From NCBI RefSeq assembly GCF_012911005.2, contig NZ_WTVS01000015.1, forward strand, positions 1-64,000: a DNA stretch of 64,000 nucleotides, in the 5' to 3' direction. Below, piece after piece: positions 9,062 to 17,508 of this stretch. The notes beneath the pieces are model-generated. The model saw only the letters and a list, made by a program, of their open reading frames with translations, was not told the origin of the DNA and made no database searches. The position numbers and the translations under genes were made by a program. This DNA is from Aromatoleum toluolicum (GTDB taxonomy: Bacteria; Pseudomonadota; Gammaproteobacteria; Burkholderiales; Rhodocyclaceae). How positions within the stretch are numbered: position 1 is the stretch's first letter; each line of letters opens with the position of its first letter.

Positions 9062-10003
9062 ATGGATGCGTTCAAACAGGTTGAAACCTTCGTCAGTGTC
9101 GCGATCAAGGGCAGCCTCTCGGCGGCGGCGCGGGCGGAGGGTGTTACCCCCGCGGTGATCGGTCGCCGCCTCGACGCGCTGGAGCAGCGCCTGGGCGTCA
9201 AGCTCGTGACGCGCACGACGCGCAGCATCTCGCTGACTTTCGAGGGCGCGGCCTTCCTCGAGGATTGCCAGCGCATCCTCAACGACCTCGCCAATGCGGA
9301 GGCGTCGGTGAGCCTAGGGGGCGTGAAGGCGAGCGGCCATGTCCGCGTGTCGGCGCCGGCCGGCTTCGGGCGACTGCACGTCGCACCGCTGCTGCGCGAG
9401 TTTCTGGAGATGAACGCGGACGTGTCCTGCACGCTCGACCTCACCGACCGCGTCGTGGATCTGGTGAATGAAAGCATCGACTGCGCGATCCGCATCGGTG
9501 AGCTGCCGGACTCCAGCCTCGTGTCGATCCGGCTCGCGGAGAACCGGCGCGTGGTGGTCGCCAGCCCGGCCTATCTGGCGCGTCACGGATCGCCGGCGGC
9601 GCCGCAGGATCTGGCCGGGCACAATTGCCTCTCGCTCGGCCAGCAGCGCGGCTGGCTGTTCTGCGGCGAGAAGGGCGAGACGATCGCGGTGAAGGTGAGC
9701 GGGCGGCTCGAATGCAACGATGGTGCGGTGCTGCACCAGTGCGCGCTGGCTGGCGACGGGCTGGCGTGGCGTTCGCGCTGGGAAGTCGACGCCGATCTGC
9801 GGGCGGGGCGCCTGGTGACGGTGCTCGACGAGTTCGCCGCGCCGACGATGGGGATCTATGCGGTGTTTCCGCAGCGCAAACGCCTTGCGCTACGGGTGCG
9901 TCTGTTCATCGACCACCTGAAGAACCATTACGGCCGCCCGGACTACTGGGTGTCCTCGCCGCCGTCGATCGCCAAACCGTCGATCGCCGGGGGCGCGACC
10001 TGA
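9062..10003 (+). CDS. LysR-family transcriptional regulator (divergent from dehalogenase operon)
   Basis: 313-aa LysR-type regulator. The N-terminal winged helix-turn-helix spans residues 4-62 (GSLSAAARAEGVTPAVIGRR helix pair, then LGVKLVTRTTRSISLT). A periplasmic-binding-like effector domain follows from about residue 90, with RVSAPAGFGRLHVAPLLREF and the core NESIDCAIRIGELPDSSLV typical of the family. It is transcribed away from the dehalogenase-permease-glcB operon with a 177-nt shared promoter region, the classical arrangement for a LysR protein and its target. No good Shine-Dalgarno sequence precedes the ATG. Confidence 0.9.
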   Translation: MDAFKQVETFVSVAIKGSLSAAARAEGVTPAVIGRRLDALEQRLGVKLVTRTTRSISLTFEGAAFLEDCQRILNDLANAEASVSLGGVKASGHVRVSAPAGFGRLHVAPLLREFLEMNADVSCTLDLTDRVVDLVNESIDCAIRIGELPDSSLVSIRLAENRRVVVASPAYLARHGSPAAPQDLAGHNCLSLGQQRGWLFCGEKGETIAVKVSGRLECNDGAVLHQCALAGDGLAWRSRWEVDADLRAGRLVTVLDEFAAPTMGIYAVFPQRKRLALRVRLFIDHLKNHYGRPDYWVSSPPSIAKPSIAGGAT

Positions 10004-10010
10004 GCGGCCG

Positions 10011-11627
10011 TCAGGCTGCCTGCCTGAGTTCGCGTGCAAGCGCCTTGTCGGTCTTCATGATGTGGTTCACCAGCCAGTCGCGCAGGAAACTGAGCAGTTC
10101 GGACGACAACGCCTGCCCGGCGTCGAACCGGGTCTTGTGTGCAAGCACGTCGGCGACGAGCTGCTTGTGCTGCTGCTGGTGACGGAAGAAGTCGGGGTAA
10201 TTCGCCTTCTTCATCATGTCTTCCTCGAAGCCGAAGTGGAACGCCGTGTAGCGGACCAGGTCGTCGAGGACCGCACCGATCGCGCTGCGCTCCTCGCCGC
10301 GCTGCATCGCGGCGTTCACGGCGTTGGCGAGCTCGATCAGCTTGCGGTGCTGCGCGTCGATGTCCGCGTGGCCGGTTGCCAGAGCGCCGTTCCATGTGAT
10401 GACCGGTGCGATCGCCGCGCGACTGGTGTTCTTCGCGGGTTCGAGCGTGCCGCCGAGGTGCGTGAAGAAAGCCAGCCGTTGCAGCAGGCTGGTCGAATGC
10501 GTCTCGAGCTTGGCGGCGGTACCTGCGGTCTCGCGGATGATCGCTTCGGTCTTCTCCGCCGCCGCAATCATGTTCGCCACGCCCTGGACGATCTCTTTCG
10601 CCTCGGCGCTCTCCTTCGCGGTTGCAGCGGCGAGTTCGGTAATCTTCTTCAGTGCGTCGTGCGATTGATCCTTGATCCGGCGGAGCATGTCCGCTGCGTG
10701 CTGCGCCTCCGCGACACCGCTCTGCAGCTCGGGCGAGATCTCCGCCATCTGGGTTACCGCGGCGCTCGTGTCGGACTGGATCGTCCCGATCATGCGCGTG
10801 ATCTCGGCGGTCGCGGTCGCCGTGCGCTCGGCAAGCTTGCGCACCTCGTCGGCGACCACGGCGAAGCCGCGGCCCTGTTCGCCCGCGCGTGCGGCCTCGA
10901 TGGCGGCATTGAGTGCGAGCAGATTGGTCTGGTCCGCGATCTCGGCGATGATGTTGGCGATGCCTCCGATCTCGCGCACGCTCGCGACCAGGGATTCGAT
11001 CTGCGTGGCCGAGGTCGTCACCGATTGCACGATCCGGGACATTTTCTCGGAGGCACGGCCGACGAACTGTTCGCCGCTGAGCGACAACTCGGCGACGTCG
11101 CGCGAGTCGGCTTCGGTGTCGGCCGCGAGTCGGGATACGAGGGTGATGTTGCGGTCGATCTCGTGGATCGCCGTCGCGACCTCGTGGTTGGTGCTGGCCT
11201 GCATTTGCAGCGTGAGCGACATTTCCGTCGTCTGTCCGGACATGCGCCGCACGTCGGCGGCGAGCTCCTGTGCGTCACGCGCAACGTCGTCGACCACGCC
11301 CCGCAGGGTGCGTTGGGCGGACGCCGCGTGACCTGAGACGCTGTCGGCGCTTGCGCCGTTATTCGTGCTTGCCGCGAGCCGGCCGCCCGATATCCCGGTA
11401 AGCAGGCCTACGACGTCCGGCAGATCGCCTCCGAGCCGGCGCAGCGCGAGCGCCCGGGCGGCAACGAAAATCGCGCCGTATGTGAGACCAAGCACCAGGA
11501 CGATGACCGCGGCGTATGGAGCGAGCGCCGGAATGAAGTGCAGGCTCGCCGCGGCAGCGGAGCTTAGTACAACCGCGAGGATTGCGGGAAACAGCAGGCA
11601 GGTGCCGATTTGCGGAGTCTTCGCCAT
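10011..11627 (-). CDS. chemoreceptor (MCP) with C-terminal bacteriohemerythrin domain
   Basis: 538-aa membrane signalling protein. Two adjacent N-terminal hydrophobic segments ([20 protein letters not shown] and [20 protein letters not shown]) leave almost no periplasmic loop. A long methyl-accepting coiled coil follows with the hairpin tip [20 protein letters not shown], which contacts CheA/CheW. The last ~130 residues are hemerythrin-like: [31 protein letters not shown] and HIMKTD supply the His/Glu/Asp ligands for a di-iron oxygen-binding site. It therefore looks like an oxygen (or NO/redox) sensor with cytoplasmic sensing. The ATG at 11627 was preferred over a TTG seven codons upstream. 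No other che genes are adjacent. Confidence 0.9.
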   Translation of the reverse strand: MAKTPQIGTCLLFPAILAVVLSSAAAASLHFIPALAPYAAVIVLVLGLTYGAIFVAARALALRRLGGDLPDVVGLLTGISGGRLAASTNNGASADSVSGHAASAQRTLRGVVDDVARDAQELAADVRRMSGQTTEMSLTLQMQASTNHEVATAIHEIDRNITLVSRLAADTEADSRDVAELSLSGEQFVGRASEKMSRIVQSVTTSATQIESLVASVREIGGIANIIAEIADQTNLLALNAAIEAARAGEQGRGFAVVADEVRKLAERTATATAEITRMIGTIQSDTSAAVTQMAEISPELQSGVAEAQHAADMLRRIKDQSHDALKKITELAAATAKESAEAKEIVQGVANMIAAAEKTEAIIRETAGTAAKLETHSTSLLQRLAFFTHLGGTLEPAKNTSRAAIAPVITWNGALATGHADIDAQHRKLIELANAVNAAMQRGEERSAIGAVLDDLVRYTAFHFGFEEDMMKKANYPDFFRHQQQHKQLVADVLAHKTRFDAGQALSSELLSFLRDWLVNHIMKTDKALARELRQAA

Positions 11628-11739
11628 TGCATTCGATCCAGATGACAAGTAACAGAAAGTTACGAGCGCAGTATATCTTTTGTTATACCCCTGTCGTCGA
11701 CCCTGTATTTACCCTGTGCTGTTCGATCGTGGCGGGTAC

Positions 11740-11768
11740 TTGTACGATCCGAAACCCTGCGGTATATT
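11740..11768 (+). promoter_or_regulatory. sigma-70 promoter of the tRNA-Thr gene
   Basis: TTGTAC (11740-11745), 17-nt spacer, TATATT (11763-11768). The tRNA begins 12 nt after the -10 box, so transcription would start only a few bases before the mature 5-prime end. Confidence 0.75.
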
Positions 11769-11779
11769 CCCGGCTCTTC

Positions 11780-11855
<76 letters not shown>

Positions 11856-11861
11856 AACCAA

Positions 11862-11900
11862 AACAAGGGCCTGCAGCGATGCAGGCCCTTGTTGCGTTTT
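11862..11900 (+). terminator. rho-independent terminator after tRNA-Thr
   Basis: A perfect 14-bp stem (AACAAGGGCCTGCA, 11862-11875; TGCAGGCCCTTGTT, 11880-11893) with a GCGA tetraloop is followed by GCGTTTT. It begins 6 nt after the tRNA CCA end. Confidence 0.9.
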
Positions 11901-12154
11901 GGGGTTACGCCAAGGGTACATTCCCCTCTCGCTGCAGCGGTATGCCCGAGTCTTGGTTGCAGCGGACAAAGTTCATCGAGCGCAAGAACTGTGGCGTGTT
12001 GTGGCCCAGTGATGATCCCCCACTGTAAAGCTTTGGCTCCCCAGCGGTCGTTCGGCCGTCAGGGTACTGCTGCCCCTCGCTCACTACCGCGAGGCGCCCA
12101 TCGGACACTCCGGTCAGACGACAGGGGGGCCGAGTGAAGGTCGCAAACCCACGC
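11901..12154. other. unassigned region between tRNA-Thr terminator and LysR gene
   Basis: About 250 nt with no supportable gene. Small open frames on both strands lack start signals or recognisable motifs. A minus-strand frame (11905-12108) reads smoothly but I cannot place it. Because it lies just 3-prime of a tRNA gene, a frequent integration site, it could be a scar of a lost mobile element; there is no direct evidence such as a repeated tRNA end. Confidence 0.3.
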
Positions 12155-13042
12155 TCACTGGGCTCCGTTCTTAAGCAGCTCGAAGAATGCGTTTGCCGCA
12201 GGCGATAGGGTGCTGTTCTTGCGGCGAAGCAGAGTTATCTTTCTTTTTACCACCGGGCTGACCAATGGAATGCGGCACACGCCCGGTCGCGCACCCTCTT
12301 CGAGCGTTGATGCAGGAAGAATGGCGGTGCCGACGCCCGCTGCGACGAGACTGATGGCCGTGGCGTGGTGTTGAACTTCGTAGGCGCCACTGAGGCTTAT
12401 TCCGCGCTTCGCCAGTTGGTAGTCCATGAACACCCGCGTTGCGGTCATGCTACTGACGACGACCAGTTCGGTTTCGCGCATGTCGGACCAGGTAACGGAT
12501 TCTCGCTTGCTGAGGGGGTGTTCCTCGCGGCAGAAAAACATTAGGGGCTCTTCCAAGAGGAGAGTTTCGAGAATCTCCGGATGGCGCTCCGTTGGAATTC
12601 CGATGCCGATTTCGGCTTGGCCGTGGAGTACGGCGTCGCGAACCTCGAAAGCGGTCGTGTCGATCAAGCGCACCCGATTGCCGGGATGGGATTGCATGTA
12701 GCGCCGGATCGCCGCTGGCAGGACGTGTGAGGCCATCGTCGGCACGCACGCGAGGGTGAAACTCCCGCGGGCATTTTTCGACATGTCCTTCAGTCGGCCC
12801 ACCGCCAGCGTCATCTCCCCCACGATGGCTTTGGCTTGGGGCAGGAATTCGCGCCCGACGGCCGTCAGTTCGACATAGCGCGTGGTGCGGTCGAGGAGCC
12901 GCAATCCTAGGTAAGCCTCGAGCTTCTGCACCCGGCGAGTGAGCGCTGTTTGCGTGACATGGAGGTGCTCGGCGGCCTTGCTGAATCCGCCCAGTTCGGC
13001 GATTACCACGAACGCCTGTATGCCGTCGAAATCGATCTTCAT
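12155..13042 (-). CDS. LysR-family regulator of the aconitate/itaconate-type gene block
   Basis: 295-aa LysR-type regulator. The winged helix-turn-helix is at residues 4-60 (GGFSKAAEHLHVTQTALTRR, then LGLRLLDRTTRYVELTAVG). The effector-binding domain follows (FTLACVPTMASHVLPAAIRR; QAEIGIGIPTERHPEI; AAGVGTAILPAST). The start at 13042 was chosen over one five codons upstream because GGAG lies 5 nt ahead of the ATG. It is divergent from prpF-1, with a GCAATA-N11-TATTGC palindrome in the shared gap (13096-13118); the same palindrome precedes prpF-2 and the porin gene. It is therefore the best candidate activator for these three promoters. The inducer is probably a tri- or dicarboxylate (inference). 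Confidence 0.9.
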   Translation of the reverse strand: MKIDFDGIQAFVVIAELGGFSKAAEHLHVTQTALTRRVQKLEAYLGLRLLDRTTRYVELTAVGREFLPQAKAIVGEMTLAVGRLKDMSKNARGSFTLACVPTMASHVLPAAIRRYMQSHPGNRVRLIDTTAFEVRDAVLHGQAEIGIGIPTERHPEILETLLLEEPLMFFCREEHPLSKRESVTWSDMRETELVVVSSMTATRVFMDYQLAKRGISLSGAYEVQHHATAISLVAAGVGTAILPASTLEEGARPGVCRIPLVSPVVKRKITLLRRKNSTLSPAANAFFELLKNGAQ

Positions 13043-13084
13043 CTGCTCTCCGCGCACTTACGGTGGGGGTAGTTGGCTTCGGCT

Positions 13085-13123
13085 ATGCGGAAGTCGCAAT
13101 AAAAACAGAATTTATTGCATTTC
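13085..13123. promoter_or_regulatory. conserved LysR-type operator, copy 1 (lysR/prpF-1 intergenic)
   Basis: A 39-nt module starts with ATGCGGAAGT and ends with TTGCATTTC. Inside it, 13096-13118 is a perfect GCAATA-N11-TATTGC palindrome, the T-N11-A type geometry used by LysR regulators. Copies 2 and 3 (26719-26757, 27968-28006) have the same length and the same placement of all elements. It lies 69 nt ahead of the prpF-1 start. Confidence 0.8.
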
Positions 13124-13191
13124 TTCAACTAGGCACGCATGTCTAATATTGCCTCACATAACAGCAGAACGTGCAATAAGGAGACAGGCAA

Positions 13192-14271
13192 GTGGATCAC
13201 ATTCCCTGCGTGCTGATGCGTGGCGGATCTTCGAAGGGATTGTTCTTCCTGGCGGAGAACCTGCCCGAAGACCGTTCGGCTCGCGATTGCCTGTTGCTTG
13301 CGGCGATGGGCTCACCCGACCTGAGGCAGATCGACGGCATGGGCGGCGGCAATGACCTGAGCAGCAAGGTCGTGATTGTGGCTCCGTCGCGCAGGCCGGA
13401 CGCCGATGTGGAGTATCTCTTCGCGCAGGTTTCCGTGGCCCGCGATCTGGTCGATGTGCTGCCCAACAGCGGCAACATGCTGGCGGCGGTGGGGCCCTTT
13501 GCGATCGAGCGCGGGCTCGTCAGGGCGTCGAGTCCGGTCACGAAGGTACGCATCCTCAACATCAACAGCGGCAAGCATGTCGAGGCGCTTGTTCAGACGC
13601 CGGGCGGGAAAGTCACCTACAGCGGGAGCTTTCACCTCGATGGTGTTCCGGGCACGAGCGCACCGATCACACTCAATTTCCTCGATCCGGCCGGGACGAA
13701 AACCGGGCGGCTGCTGCCGACGGGTAACGCGCAGGATCTGATCGCGGGCTTGCCCGTCACCTGCATCGATTTCGCGATTCCGATCGTCTTCGTCAAAGCC
13801 GCTTCGCTTGGCAAGAGTGGCCACGAAAGCAAGCAGGAACTCGATGGCGACGCGGCCTTCCTTGAGCGGCTCGAGGAGATTCGCGTTGCCGCGGCGAAGC
13901 TCATGGGGCTTGTCGTGTCGCCTGATCGGGGGGTGCCGAAGATCGCGATGATCGCGGCGCCACGCCAAGGTGGCAGCATCGCATCGCGCTATTTCGTGCC
14001 GTCTAGCTGCCATCCGGTGCACGCCGCCACCGGCGCACTAGCGCTGGCTGCTGCCTGCCACACGCCCGACACGGTGGCCGAAGAGCTGGCCGAGCTTGAC
14101 GAGCACTCGCCCAATCGCATCGTCATCGAACACCCGAGCGGGCAGATGGCCTGCGAACTTCACCTTGCGGCCCATCCCCACGACGCAGTACCGGTCATCA
14201 GCGCGGCATCCCTCGTGACTTCGGCGAGACCCCTGTTGAGCGGCGAGGTGTTCGTGCGCTCGCCGTCGTGA
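13192..14271 (+). CDS. PrpF-family isomerase, copy 1 (aconitate/oxalomesaconate-type)
   Basis: 359-aa cytoplasmic protein of the PrpF family (diaminopimelate-epimerase fold), which includes 2-methylaconitate isomerase, 4-oxalomesaconate tautomerase and aconitate delta-isomerase. Family segments are IPCVLMRGGSSKGLFF (4-19), IDGMGGGNDLSSKVVIV (47-63) and SGNMLAAVGPFA (93-104). The conserved Cys of the second half-motif (CGNM in most members, including copy 2 at 26815) is Ser93 here. The GTG start at 13192 follows AAGGAG by 9 nt. First gene after operator copy 1 and probable leader of the TRAP/CoA operon. Proposed role: cis/trans-aconitate interconversion, by context. Confidence 0.88.
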   Translation: MDHIPCVLMRGGSSKGLFFLAENLPEDRSARDCLLLAAMGSPDLRQIDGMGGGNDLSSKVVIVAPSRRPDADVEYLFAQVSVARDLVDVLPNSGNMLAAVGPFAIERGLVRASSPVTKVRILNINSGKHVEALVQTPGGKVTYSGSFHLDGVPGTSAPITLNFLDPAGTKTGRLLPTGNAQDLIAGLPVTCIDFAIPIVFVKAASLGKSGHESKQELDGDAAFLERLEEIRVAAAKLMGLVVSPDRGVPKIAMIAAPRQGGSIASRYFVPSSCHPVHAATGALALAAACHTPDTVAEELAELDEHSPNRIVIEHPSGQMACELHLAAHPHDAVPVISAASLVTSARPLLSGEVFVRSPS

Positions 14272-14358
14272 ACGCGCATCGCATATAGCAAAACGTTCTG
14301 GCCAGACAGTCCGTAGGACTGGAACCGAAACAGATTCAACACACCAAGGAGACGAAAC

Positions 14359-15360
14359 ATGAAAACCCTCTTCGCCATCACCGCGGCTGTCGGCATTGCT
14401 TTTTCGGGCCTGGCCAGCGCTCAGTCCCCGATTGTCATCAAGTTCTCGCATGTCGCGGCAGCCGACACGCCGAAGGGTCAGGCGGCCGAATTCTTCAAGA
14501 AGGCCGCCGAAGAGCGTACGAAGGGCAGGGTAAAAATCGAGGTCTATGCCAACAGCACGCTCTACAAGGACAAGGAGGAACTCGAGGCGCTGCAGATGGG
14601 CTCGGTCCACATGCTCGCCCCGGTCGCGGGCAAGTTCGGTCCGGCGGGCATCAAGGAGTTCGAGGTGTTTGACCTGCCCTACATCTTCCCGAACGAGGCG
14701 GCCCTGCACCGGGTGACGCAGGGACCCGTCGGCACATCGTTGCTGAAGAAGCTGGAGTCCCGCGGGTTCGTTGGTCTGTCGTACTGGGACGCGGGATTCC
14801 GGGTCCTGAGTTCCAATAAGCCGATCCGCACGCCGGACCAGAGCAAGGGACAGAAGATCCGGATCAATTCGTCGAAGGTCAATCAGGCGATCATGAAATC
14901 GATCGGCGCCATCCCTCAGACGATGGCGTTTTCCGAGGTCTATCAGGCGCTGCAGACCGGCGTCGTCGATGGCGCGGACGGCAACCTGTCGAACCTCTAC
15001 ACCCAGAAGCAGCACGAGGTGCAGAAACACGTGACGCTGACGTATCACACCTACAGCGGCTACGTCGTGGTCGTGAACAAGTCCTTCTGGGAGAAGCTCC
15101 CCGTGGATATCCGGCAAGAGCTCGAGGGGGCGATGAAGGACGCCACAGCGTACAACGCCAAAGTTGCCGCCGAGGACGACGCAAAGGCCCTCGCGGGCAT
15201 CCGTGCGACCGGCAAGACGGAGGTGCACACGCCGACGCCGGAGGAAAGGGCCGCCTGGATCAAGGCGATGGCGCCTGTGCAGGATGAGATGGCAAGCCGT
15301 ATCGGCAAGGACGTCATCGACGCGGTGCGCAAGGAAACCGCAGCAGTCGCGAGCAAGTAA
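14359..15360 (+). CDS. dctP: TRAP transporter substrate-binding protein DctP
   Basis: 333-aa periplasmic binding protein. The signal peptide covers residues 1-21 (MKTLFAITAAVGIAFSGLASA). The mature part shows DctP-family features: IVIKFSHVAAADTPKGQAAE near the N-terminus, IEVYANSTLYKDKEELEALQ, the helix-linked PYIFPNEAALHRV, and IRINSSKVNQAIMKSIGAIP with the conserved Arg that pairs with a substrate carboxylate. It captures an organic acid for DctQM. AAGGAG precedes the ATG. The neighbours argue for a tri- or dicarboxylate such as tricarballylate, aconitate or itaconate; this is inference. A stem-loop separates it from dctQ and may raise its relative dose. Confidence 0.93.
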   Translation: MKTLFAITAAVGIAFSGLASAQSPIVIKFSHVAAADTPKGQAAEFFKKAAEERTKGRVKIEVYANSTLYKDKEELEALQMGSVHMLAPVAGKFGPAGIKEFEVFDLPYIFPNEAALHRVTQGPVGTSLLKKLESRGFVGLSYWDAGFRVLSSNKPIRTPDQSKGQKIRINSSKVNQAIMKSIGAIPQTMAFSEVYQALQTGVVDGADGNLSNLYTQKQHEVQKHVTLTYHTYSGYVVVVNKSFWEKLPVDIRQELEGAMKDATAYNAKVAAEDDAKALAGIRATGKTEVHTPTPEERAAWIKAMAPVQDEMASRIGKDVIDAVRKETAAVASK

Positions 15361-15378
15361 GGGCGCAGCACAGATCTC

Positions 15379-15428
15379 GGGCGGGCAGGGCCTTGCAGGC
15401 TGTGCCTGCGGCTTACGCCTGCCCGCCC
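15379..15428 (+). promoter_or_regulatory. intercistronic stem-loop between dctP and dctQ
   Basis: An 11-bp outer stem (GGGCGGGCAGG, 15379-15389; CCTGCCCGCCC, 15418-15428) encloses an inner hairpin GCAGG-CTGTG-CCTGC (15395-15409). There is no T-run, so it is more likely an mRNA-stabilising or attenuating element giving more binding protein than membrane subunits, as in many binding-protein operons. Confidence 0.6.
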
Positions 15429-15448
15429 ACTACCTTCGGGAGATTCCG

Positions 15449-16156
15449 ATGAAATTCCTAGACTACCTCGAGGAATGGCTCATCACGTTGTTGATCGGCA
15501 CGGCGACGCTCGTGACCTTCGCCGCCGTGATGCATCGCTATGCCTCGGGCTTTTCCATTCCTGGGCTCCAGGATTGGCTGCTTTCGATCAACATGAGCTG
15601 GGCGCAGGAACTGACCATCATCCTGTTCGTGTGGATGGCAAAGTTCGGCGCGGCCTATGGCGTGCGCACCGGCATCCATGTCGGCGTGGACGTGCTGATC
15701 AACAGGCTGCAGCCGCAGCTGCGCGGAAAGTTCGTCCTTTTCGGTCTGTTTGCCGGGGCCCTGTTTACCGGCATCGTCGCCACCCTCGGTGGCGGGTTCG
15801 TGTGGGAAAACGGTGCCCATTACGCCTTCTTTGAGCTCGCCGGCCTGTCGCTCGACGACGTGGTGGAAGGACCGACCACGCCCGATCTCGAGTGGCCGAC
15901 CTGGATGGTCTATAGCGCCATTCCGCTGGGCTCGAGCCTGATGTGCTTCCGCTTCCTGCAGGTGGCTTACAGCTTCTGGCGCACGGGTGAGTTGCCGCAT
16001 CACGACCACGGACATGTCGAGGGCCTGGAGGACGCGGGACCCGGTGTGGAATTCGACGGTTTTGCGCTCGAAGACAACCTGCATCCGCACGATTTGAAGG
16101 ATGCCGGCGAGGCGCAGAAGAGCGTGCGCGGCGAGGGCGGAGGTAAGACGAAATGA
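15449..16156 (+). CDS. dctQ: TRAP transporter small membrane subunit DctQ
   Basis: 235-aa membrane protein with four hydrophobic segments (LEEWLITLLIGTATLVTFAA; WAQELTIILFVWMAKFGAAY, the conserved W-A-x-E motif; LFAGALFTGIVATLGGGFVW; WMVYSAIPLGSSLMCFRFLQ). The tail is unusually long, charged and His/Asp/Glu-rich (about residues 185-235). DctQ joins DctM in the sodium-dependent permease. The start at 15449 follows GGGAG; the frame is open further upstream only within dctP. The last four bases overlap dctM (ATGA). Confidence 0.92.
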   Translation: MKFLDYLEEWLITLLIGTATLVTFAAVMHRYASGFSIPGLQDWLLSINMSWAQELTIILFVWMAKFGAAYGVRTGIHVGVDVLINRLQPQLRGKFVLFGLFAGALFTGIVATLGGGFVWENGAHYAFFELAGLSLDDVVEGPTTPDLEWPTWMVYSAIPLGSSLMCFRFLQVAYSFWRTGELPHHDHGHVEGLEDAGPGVEFDGFALEDNLHPHDLKDAGEAQKSVRGEGGGKTK

Positions 16157-17436
16157 ATGCTGCAGTAATTTTCGGGCTCTTGCTGGCCCTCATGCTGACC
16201 GGCATGCCGATCTCGATCTCGCTCGGCCTGACCGTTCTGTCCTTCCTGTTCACGATGACGCAGGTGCCGCTGGAGTCGGTCGCGCTGAAGCTGTTCACCG
16301 GTATCGAGAAGTTCGAGATCATGGCCATCCCGTTCTTCATCGTGGCCGGCAACTTCCTGACGCACGGGGGCGTTGCGCGCCGCATGATCAACTTCGCGTC
16401 GGCAATGGTCGGTCACTGGCACGGAGGGCTCGGCCTAGCGGGAGTGTTGGCGTGCGCACTCTTCGCAGCAGTGTCGGGTTCATCCCCGGCGACCGTCGTC
16501 GCGATCGGTGCGATCCTGCTGCCGGCAATGGTCAAGGCGGGCTTCCCGAACAAGTTCGGCGCGGGCGTCATCACCACGTCGGGCGCGCTCGGCATCCTGA
16601 TTCCGCCCTCGATCTGCATGGTCATGTATTCGGTCGCGACCAATACGTCAGTCGGCGCGCTGTTCATGGCGGGCGTGATCCCCGGGATTGCCCTGGCGGG
16701 TGTGCTAGGCGGGGTAACGTGGTGGCGCGCCAAGAAGAACAATTATCCGCGCCAGCCCAAGGCCACGTTCGGCGAGCGCATCCGTTCATTCCGGGAGTCG
16801 GTTTGGGGTCTGTTCCTGATCGTACTGATCATGGGCGGCATCTACACGGGCATCTTCACCCCGACCGAAGCCGCGGCGATGAGCGCGGTCTATGCATTCA
16901 TTGTTGCCGTCTTTGTGTACAAGGACATGTCGCTGAAGGACGTGCCGAAGGTGCTGCTCAATTCGGCCAACATGTCGGCGATGCTGCTGTACATCATCAC
17001 GAACGCCGTGCTGTTCTCCTTCATCATGACGAGCGAGAACATCCCGCAGGCGCTCTCGGAATGGATGCTGGGCCACGGCCTGGGCATGGTGGCCTTCCTG
17101 CTCGCGGTTAACGTGATCCTGCTGCTGGCCGGCAACTTCATGGAGCCGTCGTCGATCGTGCTGATCTTTGCACCGATCCTGTTCCCGGTGGCGGTCAAGC
17201 TCGGGATCGACCCGGTGCACTTCGGCATCATCATGGTGGTGAACATGGAAGTCGGCATGTGCCACCCGCCGGTGGGGCTCAACCTCTACGTGGCTTCCGG
17301 CATCACCAAGATGGGTATCACCGAGCTGACCGTCGCCGTCTGGCCGTGGTTGTTGTCGATGCTCGGATTCCTCGTCGTCGTCACCTACTGGCCAGGGCTT
17401 TCCACCTGGCTGCCCAGAACGCTCGGAATGATGTGA
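16153..17436 (+). CDS. dctM: TRAP transporter large permease subunit DctM
   Basis: 427-aa integral membrane protein with about a dozen hydrophobic segments. DctM family landmarks are the N-terminal LLLALMLTGMPISISLGLTV, the VSGSSPATVVAIGAILLPAM loop, GALGILIPPSICMVMYSVAT, the NVILLLAGNFMEPSSIVLIF stretch, and HPPVGLNLYVASGI near the C-terminus. It forms the substrate translocation path with DctQ, using a sodium gradient. Translationally coupled to dctQ by a 4-nt overlap. A GC-rich hairpin follows before the hydratase gene. Confidence 0.95.
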   Translation: MNAAVIFGLLLALMLTGMPISISLGLTVLSFLFTMTQVPLESVALKLFTGIEKFEIMAIPFFIVAGNFLTHGGVARRMINFASAMVGHWHGGLGLAGVLACALFAAVSGSSPATVVAIGAILLPAMVKAGFPNKFGAGVITTSGALGILIPPSICMVMYSVATNTSVGALFMAGVIPGIALAGVLGGVTWWRAKKNNYPRQPKATFGERIRSFRESVWGLFLIVLIMGGIYTGIFTPTEAAAMSAVYAFIVAVFVYKDMSLKDVPKVLLNSANMSAMLLYIITNAVLFSFIMTSENIPQALSEWMLGHGLGMVAFLLAVNVILLLAGNFMEPSSIVLIFAPILFPVAVKLGIDPVHFGIIMVVNMEVGMCHPPVGLNLYVASGITKMGITELTVAVWPWLLSMLGFLVVVTYWPGLSTWLPRTLGMM

Positions 17437-17443
17437 CAAGCCG

Positions 17444-17469
17444 CCCGGCGCCCCGATCGGGCTGCCGGG
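17444..17469 (+). promoter_or_regulatory. hairpin between dctM and the hydratase gene
   Basis: CCCGGC and GCCGGG form the outer stem around an inner CCCGATCGGG palindrome. No T-run follows, so read-through into the CoA genes is expected. Possible attenuator or processing site. Confidence 0.45.
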
Positions 17470-17508
17470 CCGCAGTCAGGTCTCATCGTACCCCACGGAG
17501 AACAAAGC

